Shown: positions 8,825 to 20,362 of the stretch, piece by piece
Layout of the letters: the number at the start of each line of letters is the position of its first letter
Position numbering within the stretch: position 1 is the first letter of the stretch
DNA from: CAJBLF01 sp041675025
GTDB lineage: Bacteria; Patescibacteriota; Gracilibacteria; Absconditabacterales; Absconditicoccaceae
DNA: 64,000 bases
NCBI GenBank assembly: GCA_041675025.1
Contig: JBAYUS010000002.1
Location: forward strand, 1 to 64,000
Direction of reading: 5' to 3'
Notes under the pieces: model-generated
Database searches by the model: none
What the model was told of the DNA's origin: nothing
Seen by the model: only the letters and a program-made list of their open reading frames with translations
Position numbers and translations under genes: made by a program

Positions 8825-11800
8825 TTATCTTACTATTTCTTGGTCGATAATTTTAAGATACTTATTACCAATTTCTTTGTTTAGATAAGTATCACCTGTT
8901 CATATATCAATCAGATCACTATCTTTGATTTGCTCCTGAATATCGGCTCTTATATTTTTCACGGTAGCAATATCAGTTCACATATATTCTGTATCAGAGA
9001 AATAATTTCCATTAACATTCAATTTATTATCATCAAAATATATTCCATACATCTTCTCATTATTTTCATTGAAAACATTTTTAATATCTTCCATAGAATT
9101 ATTTATTTTAACTCCGATAACTTCAGTAGCAATTCTATATAATATAGTCTGTAATTTATTAGATGAATTATATACCTCCTTATCAGATAATGGTTTATCC
9201 AAAGCGAATCAAACAAAGAAATTTCTTGTGAGTACATAATTTGGCTCCATAAATCAACTAGAGTACAAGGCAATATCAATTCATTGTTCTATCGTTTTAT
9301 ATTTCATATAATTATCAAAGTATTCCATATTTTCTGTAATGATGTCATACTGAAATTCTATACATACACCAGACTCATCAAATCCAAATTGTTGTAGATG
9401 CTGCTCGTATTGATTCATATAACGATACATATATAACAAAGACGATGAGTCTTTAGTAAATAATTTATCCAAGAGAATAAATTTTTCTTTATCCTTTATG
9501 AGAATATTTTTTATTTCCTTTTCTTGTTGCAATACCTTTTGCTGATTTCAGAATACTTCTGGATTGACAATAGCATACTCAGCTTCAAGAAGTAATTGAT
9601 CCAATGCTTTCATTCATTTTTCATTTTTTATTTTATTTACAGACACAACTTTTTCTACATTAATATATTCTTTTCATTCAAACATATATGTACCACATTT
9701 TTTCTTGAGATATTTATATTTTATCTGAACATTCTTTTCTACCACATCTTTTGCTTCCGCTATCTGTGCACGAGTAATAGGAGGATTCTCAAGAGCCAAT
9801 TTATTTATCAGATCTGTATCATCAATATCAATCATAGCTAATTGATTCTTTTTCCATTCTTCTGTATAGAGCAATGCTTTGGTTGCTTCTGATCATGTTT
9901 TTTGAGCTAGATATTTAATTATCTTTTCTGAATTAGGAGTAGTTGATATCATCCAATCACCAAAATCACGATCTTCTCAAGATGAACCAAGTATAGTAGT
10001 CAATATATGTTGTTTTATTAACAAAGGAGTAGAATTTATAAAGTCCTTATAATTTTTAGTATAATTATTTAATTTATCTATTACATTATCTTTAACTACA
10101 GTAACTATTCCCGTCACTACAAGAATGGCTCATGCTGCTATCCATCCTATTCCTGGGATAAATGCACACGCTCAAGCGGCAGTCAATGCTATATCAGCGA
10201 ACGCATCTTGTTCCATAAGGGTACCTCTTTCTTTATTAGTTAATTTGAGTTTTGATCATTCTTGATATTTATCATAAGCCAATACTCATCATAAAGCAAT
10301 TGTTCCTACGACCAAAACTCTTCACAACACTCTACCAGCATATTTCATAGCAGGATTTTGGAATATCTTACCAATTTTACTTAATGATTCATATTTTTCT
10401 ACATATTTCATAGTATCCATAAGTTTTGTTGTGCTTGTTGTTTTTGATAATGTTGTCGCGAATTCTTCTGGAATATTCTTGATTCATTTTGATGCAAAAA
10501 GTTCTTTCACCGCTTCCGATGTCTTAGCACTACTCAATTCTTTCAAGAACTCTTTATTTTTAAATAACGGAGAAAGTTTTTTAAGTAATGTAGCGTCTTT
10601 ACTCATGGCAGATAACCATGCCCCATTTCACATACGTTCAGACTCCGCAAGCAAAGAAAGCTCTTCATTTGAAACTTTAGCTATATCTTCCAATCCTTTG
10701 GCCGTAGATTCAACTTGTGTTGGGTAAGGGGTTTTTTTATTCTTAATAAGTTTTCTTAACGTCTCAGCAGATTTTTTAAAATTATCCTTCATAGCATTTA
10801 TACGCTTATCTAGGAAAGAAATATTTACTTTTTGCGTTTCAATATATTTTGCCTGAGCAACACTATCCATAGTTTTAAGTTTATTTCGTTTACCTATAGT
10901 ATTGCGCACAAACTCATTGGTATTTGTAATATTCTTTTTCTGATTTTTAAGGAAGGTCAAATATCATTCCAATTCTTTTTGACTTTTGAATGTATTGAAA
11001 TGCTTTCCAAAAATTTGTGCCAATTTTGTCTGTTCTGCGCTTGTATTACCTACTTCAGTAAGTAATCACATTAATTTTTTATTTTTCATAAAATCTTCAA
11101 TACTATCTAATGTTTTGGTATTTTTTAGAAACACTTCCCAAAAAAGTTTTTCATTACTTCATTCGGTAGTCATCTTCAGTAATTGATTATCTATCTTTTG
11201 GAGCTTACTTAAAGCGATAGGATCAAAATCTATTTGTGATTTCAATAATCTATCGTAAAATGTATACTGCACCTTTTTGATAATACCTAACGTTGTGTTG
11301 GGTTTTTCTTTAATTATTAATTTAATTAAATCTTTATTGCCTCTATATTTTTTAAATAATTCTATTTGTTTCGCGTCAGTTAATCATCGTTTTTTTAGTA
11401 TTGCATCAAAATTTTGAAGACTACCACCTCATGAGGAAATTTCTAATTTATTAACAACGCGCATTACCCCAGATTCAGAAATCTCTCAACGAAGAAATGT
11501 ATTTTTTAATAATGCCTCTTTTTCTATCTTATTGAGATGAGTAGCATCAATCATCAAATATTTACTCCATCACCAGCTTGTTAAATGAGTTTTTCAGGTA
11601 ATTAATTTCAATGCTTCATGAGTTAAGGTTACTGGCAGTTCTCCTATTTTTATCCCAACCTTACCGGCAACTCCAGCAATAGGTTTTACAATTGAGCCAA
11701 CTAAAGAACCCTTAGGTATTAATTTAGATCATATGTATAAGGTTTGTCCTGTCATATAAAAACCACCAAGTCCATATCCGATTCTTTCTCGCCATGAATT

Positions 11801-13744
11801 TGTTTTTCAATATCCAAATATCTTTCCCATATCTTTCATAGCATCCCATGGTAATGTTAATACTTTCATTCGATCAAAATGTAATCAGCTAGACATTTTA
11901 TCCATTTTTTTCATAGAAAGTTCATATTGGTTTTTTGTTTTTATGTACGTCTCTGTTTGTTGTTTTAGACTTTGTAAGTCCTCTTTGCTAAAATTTCCTA
12001 CCTTTAATTTTTGAATATATCCAGTCAATATTGCCTTAAATTCTTCTATCGCTTTTTTAGACTGAGTTTTTTCTAAAAAGCTCTCTGCTAGTTCAGTATT
12101 TCCTGCAAAGATATCTGTAATCAAATGAGTATATGCACCAAAAAATGATTTATTATTTTCTCAGAATCAATCTTCCAAAAAATCCTCACATAATTCAACC
12201 AATTCCTTTTTTGAATCTTCATCTAAACTACCATCTTCAAAATCTTCTTCTGCTCTAGTAAGTGCGGTACTTCAATCTTCATCCTTTTGTAACAACTTAT
12301 CAGCCTCATATTCAAGATCTTCTTTTAAATCTTCGGTTTCTTGTGATACATCAGAGACATTTATATTATATTCCTTTACAATTGATGACAGATCAGCCAA
12401 AGTATATGATTGAAACAATGATTTTAACTTTCCTTCTTTCCAAACATCATCTTCCAATAGATTTTTAATAGCATCTTGTTCATTTACTGTAGTTTCATCA
12501 TTAATACGTTCTTTTCATATAATTTCTTCTTTTGCTAATCTTTCTGTTAATAACGTTTTCTTTTCATCTACGTAATTAATTATATTCATATATTCTTTAT
12601 AAAACAAAGCTAATTCTTTTTCACGTTCTGCAGGAGTTCAGCTCTTTAACCATTCTTTTAATGTCGTAGCTGGATCAGTCAAAAAACTAGCACCGAATCA
12701 TTTAAATGATTCTAGCTTTGAAAGATAGGGAGCCAAACGATTATACATTTTTTCTTTTCACCAATTTATAATATGATCGACTATATCATCAGTAGTTTCA
12801 TCTTGAATATAATCTAATGTATTGTTCGTAGAAAAGTCATATAAATTTTTAGTTTCTTTATCTAAACCAAATAAAATAGCTCCTTTTTTATCTTGATCAT
12901 CTTTTTTATCATCAGAAAAATTAATAATAAATCATTCATTACTAGACGCATATTGATCCACATCATCTCATGTTTCTCTATATTTTGTTTTCATACTTTC
13001 AGAAAGATTATCATAAGATCATGATAATTTTTCTTCTGGAGTCTTATCTTTATCTTCTTTTCAAAATAAATTTCCAAAGAAATCTTTTATCTTATCTCGA
13101 TTTTTCCAAGCCAAAATTCAACCCACTCAGATACCGAGTCAGATTAATATTTTCTTCCATGGTGATTTTTTTTCTTCATCTTTATCGTCGGATTCTTTTT
13201 TCTCTTTTTTATTTTTACCTCGACCAAAAAGCGCTTTAAGTCACTTGTATGCTAGTACTGCTACCCCTATCCCTCAAGCAACACGAGCAGTATTTTTTCG
13301 CATATGATTTTCTTCTGTTTTATCACTAAATCCATCTCGTTGTCTTTTGAATCGATTTTTATTTTCTTTATCAGAAGGTTTTTCTTTTTCATCTTTTTTT
13401 TCAGTTTCTGGTATTTTAACACCAATCTTGAGTTTCGCGAGATCTGTCTTTGATAAATCTAATGCTGTCAGCATAGTTTCGTATTTTTTTATTTCTGTTT
13501 CAAGTTTAATAATCTCTAGCTTTGATGTTGCATCAGTTTTACCAGAAAGTGCTTCAAGCTTTTTTGTAGCATCTTCTTTGGCGGTTTTTACTTTATTTGC
13601 AGCAACTTCAGCTTTGATGGCAGCTGCCTCAACCTTAGATTTTTTGAGCGTTTCGTTAGTCAGTTTTTTAGTTTCAATCAAATCTGCAGCAACTTGATCT
13701 ACATCTGTCTGTAAGGTCTCAACATTTTTGTTTTGATCAGTCAT
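8825..13744 (-). CDS. Giant coiled-coil membrane protein, unknown function
   Basis: 1639 residues in one continuous frame under table 25. The first ~150 residues are an Ala/Lys/Glu-rich coiled coil (MTDQNKNVETLQTDVDQVAA and onward). Hydrophobic glycine-rich stretches follow near residues 155-175 and 190-210. Long charged helical regions fill the middle. Two more hydrophobic stretches, RVLVVGTIALGGVLAYD and IPGIGGIAAWAILVVTGIV, lie near residues 1140-1215, then ~400 charged residues. I recognise no enzymatic motif. Length and composition recall phage tape-measure or large secreted effector-like proteins, but this is only resemblance. It is the first gene of a two-gene unit with the NlpC/P60 hydrolase. 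Confidence 0.85.
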
Positions 13745-13811
13745 ACTATTTCTCTAAAATTTAAAGGTCGCAATATATAGTAATAGTATACCCAGAAACA
13801 GCTCTTTTTAC

Positions 13812-13844
13812 AAAAAAAAGCCTTCCTAAACACTAGGAAGACTT
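13812..13844 (-). terminator. Rho-independent terminator of sufS
   Basis: CTTCCTA / TAGGAAG stem with a 5-nt loop. Read on the minus strand it is followed by a run of eight T. It lies 25 bp beyond the sufS stop codon and upstream of the giant gene. Confidence 0.8.
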
Positions 13845-13868
13845 GACATATTTTACAAATTAGATTAA

Positions 13869-15059
13869 CTAGACTATTTTGGCTAAAACATCGAAGAATT
13901 TAGTAATATCTGCCTCATCGTTGTAGATGTAAGCACTCATTCTACAGGTTCATGATTTTTTGAAACGTTTGTGAAGTGGATATGCACAGTGACCACCACA
14001 GCGAATTGCGATATTTTGTTCGGCAAATATTTCTCCGATATTATTGAAATTTGCGTTGTCGGAGAGTATGAAAGAAAATGCAGCTATTCTATCCGTCGTC
14101 AATGGTCAGAGAATTTCTATGGTTTCTTTGAATTTTGTAAATCCTTCTAAACATAATTTTACAAGCTTTTGTTCATGTTCTCGAACTGTTTTCATACCAC
14201 CGATTGATTTAATATATTCCAACGCTTTCAAAAGCGAAACAGCTCAAATAATATTTGGCGTACCAGCTTCGAATTTGTCAGAATTTCCCGCTAAGGTATG
14301 TCATTCTATACTTACATCTTCTATCGTTCCTCATCCGAGAATCATTGGTGTGAGTTTTTTGATCCATTCTTTTTTGAGATAAATAGCTCAGATTCCTGTA
14401 TATGCTAACATCTTATGTCCCGTGAATACTAAACAGTCACATCAGATATCTTGCACGTCAACTGCGAAATTTGGTACTGATTGCGAACCGTCCACGAGGA
14501 AAAACGTATCGTCGCGAAGTTTAGATTTTATTTTTTTAACATCATAAATCTGTCCCGTAACATTGGAAACTTGTGCAACAGAAACTACTTTCACGTTATC
14601 AGTATATTTCTTGTCGAAATCTTTCCAGTCGATCTCATATTCGTCATTTATATTGAAAAATTCTATCGTGAATCCTTTTGTTTTTGCCAAAATCTGTCGT
14701 GGAAGAATATTTGCATGATGCTCTCGTATTCCGAGTAATACTACATCTCACGCCTTGAGAATATTACTAACAACAAGTGATTGCGCGATAAGATTGATTC
14801 AGTATGTTGAATTGTATGTATAAATAATTTCGCTGGCTTTACAGTTGAGTAATTCACCTACGAGCTCTTTGGAATGATGATATGCTTCTTCGGATTTTTC
14901 AGAAAGCGAATATAATCCTCTGTGAATATTTGCATATGATGAAGCGACAAAATCAGAAACACCATCAATAACATATTGAGGTTTTTGTGTCGATGCACCA
15001 TTGTCCAAAAATACCAATCATGGATTATTTTTGAATATCGGAAAGTCTTTTTTGAACAT
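13869..15059 (-). CDS. sufS: Cysteine desulfurase SufS
   Basis: 396 residues, typical for SufS. The N-terminus FLDNGASTQKP, the PLP lysine in VFTGHKMLAYTGIG and the active-site cysteine in RCGGHCAYPLHKRF are present. It removes sulfur from cysteine as a persulfide for Fe-S cluster assembly in the cytoplasm. No sufBCD or sufU is adjacent; a SufT-like gene lies far away at 39113. Several glycines (e.g. in DIGCDCL) are TGA. Start ATG at 15059 gives the family-standard N-terminus. Confidence 0.93.
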
Positions 15060-15160
15060 GATAACAGGGTAAACGATTAAATGATGGAGAGATGGAGAGA
15101 TGGAAACATTGAAAGATGGTGGTATTTTTTTTATTTTTTAGCAACCCCTCTATCGTTTCA

Positions 15161-15230
15161 GCGTCATTCCCGCGAAAGCGGGAATCCACACTAAGTAAAC
15201 TGGATTCCGGATCAAATCCGGAATGACGTC
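15161..15230. repeat. Dispersed palindromic repeat, family A copy 1
   Basis: Terminal inverted repeats CGTCATTCC/GGAATGACG enclose two internal hairpins (TTCCCGC-GAAA-GCGGGAA and TTCCGGAT-CAA-ATCCGGAA) and a central TACTTAG-type linker. The predicted fold is a cruciform. It separates sufS from the guanine deaminase gene. Other copies are at 19403-19472 and 45550-45618. Confidence 0.9.
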
Positions 15231-15254
15231 GGGTAAGTGGGGTTTGCTCATTGA

Positions 15255-15722
15255 CTAATATTCTATCTTGTCTTGTTTTGCTGTCCACGCTTTGAACACT
15301 TCTAATGCCTCATCGTGACATATTTGTTCCACGGGAATATTTCTCTGCGTGAATTCTTTTTTGATATCTTCTTGGAATGCACTATCATCGAATCAAATAT
15401 CTGCTGCATCTTTTCCTGTATTTGCATAGTACATCTTACTAATTCTCGCTCGCGAAATCGCGCCATAACACATCGGACATGGTTCGCATGAGGTATAGAT
15501 TTCACACCCATGAAGATCAAATGTTCACAAATTTTTGCACGCATCGCGGATAGCAACTACTTCACCATGAGCTGTCGGATCATTACTTGAAGTTACTTGA
15601 TTTCAGCCTCTTCATACGATTTTACCGTCTTTGACAATAACTGCACCAAAAGGTCCTCATACATTTTTTTGCATATTTTCTAGAGATAATTTGATTGCCT
15701 CTCTCATAAATTCTTCGTTCAT
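15255..15722 (-). CDS. guaD: Guanine deaminase (GuaD-like, CDA superfamily)
   Basis: 155 residues, close to Bacillus GuaD (156). Zinc motifs: TAHGEVVAIR (His and Glu) and TSCEPCPMCYGAI (two Cys). GPFGAVIVKDG, IGFDDSAF and the terminal IEY match the guanine deaminase subgroup better than tRNA adenosine or dCMP deaminases. It would convert guanine to xanthine plus ammonia. An unusual detail is HGE instead of the common HAE. It lies 24 bp upstream of nothing co-oriented except sufS beyond a repeat; ftsQ is upstream on the same strand. Confidence 0.85.
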
Positions 15723-15746
15723 AGTATTTTTTTTACAAATAAATAT

Positions 15747-16589
15747 TTATATTTTTCTTACAATTATTTTATCTTTTTCTAAACTTCATAAATCAATATC
15801 TTGGAGTTGTGAATAGTCTTTGTAATATTTTTTTAATAATTGATAATTTCTAATCTGATTAAGAATATCTCCTAAATTGCTGATATATAATTTTTTTCCA
15901 TCAATAAATACGATTGATCTTTCTCATCACGGCAAATATTCTATATGATCGAGTCCAGAAAATGATTGAGCAATAAGTTCTATTTGTTGCGTTAATTCCG
16001 TCGCTGACTGTCTATAAAAAAGTCCAGAAAGCAGATTCATTCAACTAAGATATCATGGCAAATCAAGTATTTTTATATTTTGAGCCAACTTGTTTCATGA
16101 ATATATTGGTAATAAAGTACTCCCAATAAGCGCAAATCTTACATCTTGATTTCTTATCACCATATCGATAGGCCTAAATTCCAATTTTATAGAAACTGTA
16201 TTTGATGAAACATATTCTATATTTATATCGGTAATCATAGGATATGTTTTTTTGATATCTGCAAGTACTTTAGATTTATACATATTTACTACATAATAAT
16301 TTTCTCATTTTATCCATGTATTTATGCTTTTGTAGAGATAAGGATCATCGTACCATGCAATATCTCCTGAATTATATAAAACTCTCTTGATAACATATTG
16401 ATGATTGAAAATAGAACTTTTAAGCAAAAAGAATCATCAGTAAATCAATGCAAATATAATAAATATGATTCGGATTATTTTTATAGAAAAAAAACGAACT
16501 CAGACTTTAATTTTTTTCTTGTCTGAATCGATAGGTGTATATGTTCTTTGTATTTTTTTTACTGGCTTAGAAACCACAAACTTTATCAT
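15747..16589 (-). CDS. ftsQ: FtsQ-like cell-division protein
   Basis: 280 residues. A basic cytoplasmic segment (VKKIQRTYTPIDSDKKK) is followed by one membrane span near residues 45-65 and a POTRA-like region (TDINIEYVSSNTVSIKLEFR). The C-terminal half is of the beta type. This layout is that of FtsQ/DivIB, which links early and late divisome proteins. Sequence similarity is weak by eye, so the call rests on architecture. It follows the PAP2-like gene by 9 bp. No ftsA/ftsZ is adjacent. Confidence 0.65.
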
Positions 16590-16598
16590 ACCCTATAA

Positions 16599-17222
16599 TT
16601 ATTTGATAAAGTAAATGTAATAAAATACATACGTCAATACGGATCCGAAAATTATTCCTCATACTACTTCGATTGGAGTATGTCAGATTCTTTCTTTAAG
16701 TAATCCTTGTTCTTTTTTTTGTAAAATGGCCTGAAGTTCTGATCTTAAGTCATTGATATAATGTGCATGTTGTCATGTTTCATATCTATGATTCATAGCG
16801 TCATATGCGAACAATAGACTGAATGCAAATGCTACTGCGAAAAACGTGCTATCTAAACCATATTCTAACCATACTAACATAGTAACGCTACTTGCTAATC
16901 CACTATGAAATGATGGAAATCATCCAGATGCGAAAATATGTCCGGTATATATGCGTTTATATCTGATAATATCTATACTAACTTTGATAATTTGAATGAT
17001 ACATCCAACAATAATTATAATAAAAAATGGAGACATATGAAACCCCTGAGCAATAATATTTTTCATAGCATCGATAGCGTATTGTATCATCAAAAATATC
17101 GTCTTAATATAAAATAGTCTATATTTACGGAAAAATCCGGAAATTTCAAATACAAAAAGCGACTTTTCAGTAAAATCTTTTCTTGCATTAGCATGCCAAA
17201 ATACTAAAAAATTGATATCCAT
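16599..17222 (-). CDS. Divergent PAP2-family membrane protein (DUF212)
   Basis: 207 residues. The C-terminal two-thirds match the DUF212 pattern: IFASGGFPSFHSGLASSVT, FAYDAMNHRYETGQHAHYIN and ERIGHTPIEVVWG (one or more Gly as TGA), among hydrophobic spans. The family is a divergent branch of acid phosphatase/vanadium haloperoxidase; possible substrates are lipid phosphates such as undecaprenyl pyrophosphate, but this is unproven. The N-terminal ~50 residues are extra relative to typical members, so the real start could be an internal ATG (MIQYAIDAM). It lies upstream of ftsQ in a short operon. Confidence 0.8.
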
Positions 17223-17242
17223 TTCTTTATGTAACCTAACCT
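17223..17242. promoter_or_regulatory. 20-bp divergent start-codon spacing
   Basis: Only 20 bp separate the start codons of the PAP2-like (minus) and rsmE (plus) genes. Each promoter must therefore lie inside the other gene, and no Shine-Dalgarno is present. If the PAP2-like gene starts at an internal ATG the space is larger. Confidence 0.4.
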
Positions 17243-17947
17243 ATGCAACTTTTTGTCACTGAATATATAAAAAAAGAGAATATTATCGTTATTAATGATA
17301 TCGATCTTTTGTCTCAACTTAGAAAAGTTCTCAGGGCTAGTATAGGAGATATTATCTGGATACAAAATTCTCAAAATGAAAATAAGAAAACAAGATATGA
17401 AATTCGTATAGAAGTTTGGGATAATAAAATATTGGAATGAACAATAGTTTCTGAGCAGATTCATAATATCACAAATCAGAAAAGAAGTATGATTATTGCA
17501 ATGCCAAACAAGCGAGATAAAGCAGAATTAATCGTACAAAAACTGACCGAATGTGGATTAGATCAAATTATATTTTGGCCTTCAGAAAGATCAATTCTCA
17601 AAGAATGGAATCCCAACAAAGAAGGAAGACTACAAAAAATTATCAAGGAAGCGGTTGAACAATCACGAGGACGAACCATGCCAGAATTGCTCTTTACGAC
17701 CAATCCAAAAGAGTTGGTAGGAACTAATCCGCTCGTTGTTTTCGATAAACAAACAGGAACATCAAAGATCCAAAAATCTGACCATATCTACGGATTAATT
17801 TGACCGGAAGGTGGATTGACATTCAGAGACTATCAGACCTTTGAATGAACAAAATACGATACCCATGGACTTGGAGAGACAGTTTTGAGAACGGAAACTG
17901 CAGCAATAATTGGATGACGACTACTCAAAAACAATTTTAAGTTTTAA
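17243..17947 (+). CDS. rsmE: 16S rRNA m3U1498 methyltransferase RsmE
   Basis: 234 residues. RsmE landmarks: N-terminal QLFVTEYIK with a PUA-like fold, then ELIVQKLTECGLDQIIFW, ERSILKEWN, IIKEAVEQSRGRTMPEL, and the SPOUT knot end GPEGGLTFRDY, LGETVLRTETAA. It methylates N3 of U1498 in 16S rRNA using S-adenosylmethionine. The first Gly of GPEGG and a Gly of IIGGRLL are TGA. The last four residues (NFKF) and the stop are supplied by the start of a family C repeat, showing repeat encroachment on the 3' end. Confidence 0.95.
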
Positions 17948-18056
17948 GTTCTAAATTTATGACTTATTATATTATGGACTATTGTATATTACCATAGCAT
18001 GTAACGATACAAATACATTCACTTAGCACTTAACATTTAACACTTAGCATTAATTA
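17935..18056. repeat. Dispersed inverted repeat, family C copy 1
   Basis: The left arm TTTTAAGTTTTAAGTTCTAA and right arm CACTTAGCACTTAACATTTA... are near reverse complements around a ~70-bp centre. Related copies lie near 20866, 35868, 38245 and 39823. It overlaps the rsmE stop codon and ends just before the MurE-like start. Confidence 0.85.
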
Positions 18057-18058
18057 TT

Positions 18059-19366
18059 ATGTTAAAATCACTGATTAAAAAAATAACCTTCTATGATAAA
18101 CTGTATTTCTTATTGAAAGATAGTGTCATCTATCAGTTACGAAAAAGACTTATGGGACAGCTTGCCAATATTATGTATGGGTATCCATCAAAGAATTTTT
18201 TCGTTATCGGAGTCACAGGAACGAATGGAAAGACGACTACGGCGAATTTGATTCATAAAATATTGAATGACCATGTTTCTAAAACAGTTATGATTAGTAC
18301 AGCGAACATAAAAATCGGCGATCAAGATCTAGAAAATAATAAAAAAATGACATCACTCGACGTCTTTGATCTACAATCTATTCTTGCAACAGCTAAAGAT
18401 TCATGATGTAAAATTGCCGTACTTGAAGCATCATCTCATGGATTGAATCAATATAGATTTGAGGGAGTCGAATTTGACTTTGCGGTATTGACGAATATCA
18501 CGCATGATCACTTGGATTTTCATGGAACATTTGAACGCTATGCGAAAGCAAAAGAAAAGTTATTTAGATATGTATTAAATAATAAAAAACAGAATAAATA
18601 TGCAGCATTTCCTGCTGATGATAAAATAGGAAGACAACGATTTGAAGATATGCCGTTTGATAAAAAATTGAGTTATAGTATCATCGCATCATCAAGTTTA
18701 AAAGCTGATAATATAAAAATATCGCCATCAGGAACTATGTTTTCATTCACCTATCTTGGAAAGTCATATGATGTAAAAACGAAATTGGTCGGTGAATTTA
18801 ATGTCTATAATATCTTGGCAGTACTCAGTGTGGTATTACAAATCGGTGTAAATGTTGAACAAGTGATCCAAACGATAGCACAGTTTGAAACTGTCACTGG
18901 ACGTATGGAACAGATAGAAAAAAACTGAACACATTACTTTGTAGATTTTGCTCACACACCAGATGCACTAGAAAAAACTTTGGATTATTTAAATAAAATA
19001 AAATGAAATGGCAGACTAATAACACTCTTCTGAGCACCAGGAAATAGAGACAAAACCAAGAGACCTATCATGGGAGAGATAGCAGATCAATACAGTGATA
19101 TTCTGATTGCGACAGACGATGATCCGGATACAGAAAATAGACTCGAGATTCTTGAACAATTGACGATGAATATCAAAAATAAAACTCAATGAAAAAATCT
19201 TTTCATCATCCCTGAAAGAACATTTGCAATCAAATTTGCATGTGATATAGCAAGAGAAGGTGACGTAGTCATGTTTGCTGGAAAAGGTCATGAGACCATG
19301 CAATTGACGAATTTCTGAAAAAGAAAATGGAGTGATAAAGAAGAAGTTAAAAAGAACTTAAAATAA
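18059..19366 (+). CDS. murE: Mur ligase, MurE-like
   Basis: 435 residues. P-loop GVTGTNGKTT at residues 51-60, then EASSHGLNQYR, LTNITHDHLDFHG, VGEFNVYNILA, FVDFAHTPDALE, GAPGNRDKTKRP and MFAGKGHE follow the MurE order. It ligates the third amino acid to UDP-MurNAc-dipeptide in the cytoplasm. The P-loop is close to the N-terminus, so the usual ~90-residue UDP-binding domain is mostly missing, a shortened form. The substrate-specificity segment reads ATDDDPDTENR, which is neither clear DAP (DNPR) nor lysine type, so the amino acid is uncertain. Gly in FGAPGN is TGA. Confidence 0.88.
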
Positions 19367-19402
19367 ATAAAATTTTTAATCGACGTCATTTCCACACTCC
19401 TT

Positions 19403-19472
19403 GACGTCATTCCCGACCTGATCGGGAATCCATACTTAGCAAACTGGATTCCCGCTTTCGCGGGAATGACGT
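19403..19472. repeat. Dispersed palindromic repeat, family A copy 2
   Basis: The ends are GACGTCATTCCCG and CGGGAATGACGT, with two inner hairpins as in the copy at 15161. Here the GC-rich and variable hairpins are in swapped order, i.e. the element is in the opposite orientation. Flanking partial GACGTCATT and GTGACGTC sequences suggest a second degraded copy around it. Confidence 0.9.
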
Positions 19473-19537
19473 GGTGTAGTAAGGGAGTGGGAGTGACGTC
19501 TGCGAGGGTTTCACGTTTAATCGTTTAGTCGTTATAT

Positions 19538-20278
19538 ATGAAAAAAAAGTTTAACATCAAACTCACCAGACCGATAGTCGGTAAACGATTTGGTGTTTTT
19601 CAACATATTATGAAATGATCTGGGAGTGACAAGGTCGATATGAGAAAATATTCTGCCGGCGATAGTGCATCACAAATCAATCGAAAATTATCAGCAAAAT
19701 ATCAGGAACTTTACACGAATATTTTCCAGCAAGAAAAGTCTCTCAGCTTGGATATGTTTTTTGATATAAATTATAACCGAAGAGGTGGTAAAATATCAAA
19801 TGAGAAGCAAGTTCTTGCTTATGCCGAAGATATTGTTTTGTATTGTCAAAAACAACAAATCAACATCACGTTTTTTTCCCCGGAACAGAGATTTCTTTGA
19901 ACGACAAAACTCGTAGAAAAAATGACCAGAAAAAACACAGATGAAATCAGAAATAATGTACACGACATTTTAGCTACAGTCAAAAAAACAAAAAAAATAT
20001 ATACATCATTGTTGAATATATTTTTACAAACAACAGTAAAAAAGAAACAAAGAAGAGCAATCGTAATTTTTTCTGATTTTCTCGCTATGGACGAAGAAAC
20101 TAAAAAGCTGCTTCATTACTTGAGAACTCACCATATCCTCTTCTTATTTCAATTACCCATAGACACTGAACAATGACAAAATTATAGTAAATTTTTTATG
20201 AAAAAAAATGTCTCACTCGCCACGACGGACAAGCTCAAAAAGTGAAGCAATGAAATAGAATTATTACAAGTGGACTAA
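19538..20278 (+). CDS. DUF58-domain protein
   Basis: 246 residues. The motif MRKYSAGDSASQINRKLSAK followed by ELYTNIFQQEKSLSLDMFFD and INYNRRGGK matches the DUF58 core (E/RxYxxGDxxxxIxWxxSA and a vWA-like Asp strand). DUF58 proteins often pair with MoxR ATPases and membrane proteins, but none is adjacent. The predicted region AIVIFSDFLAMDEET resembles the second vWA strand. Function unknown. Glycines in MKGSGSD and FLGTTK are TGA. Its stop codon directly abuts a family B repeat. Confidence 0.75.
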
Positions 20279-20279
20279 G

Positions 20280-20352
20280 GTCATTGCGAGGAATGAAATG
20301 ACGAAGCAATCTAAGTAATATTTCAAGATTGCTTCACTACGTTCGCAATGAC
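20280..20352. repeat. Dispersed palindromic repeat, family B copy 1
   Basis: Starts GTCATTGCGAGGAATGAAATG and ends CGTTCGCAATGAC. The inner arms GAAGCAATCT/AGATTGCTTC give a long imperfect hairpin. Copies lie at 27159-27238 and 32712-32786. It lies between the convergent DUF58 and ruvX genes. Confidence 0.9.
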
Positions 20353-20362
20353 AATTAAAAAA

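Noticed and set aside
7745..13744. A single 2000-residue gene across the NlpC/P60 and giant frames
   Set aside because: Both share a frame, but a double TAA at 8827-8822 separates them and an ATG follows at 8797.
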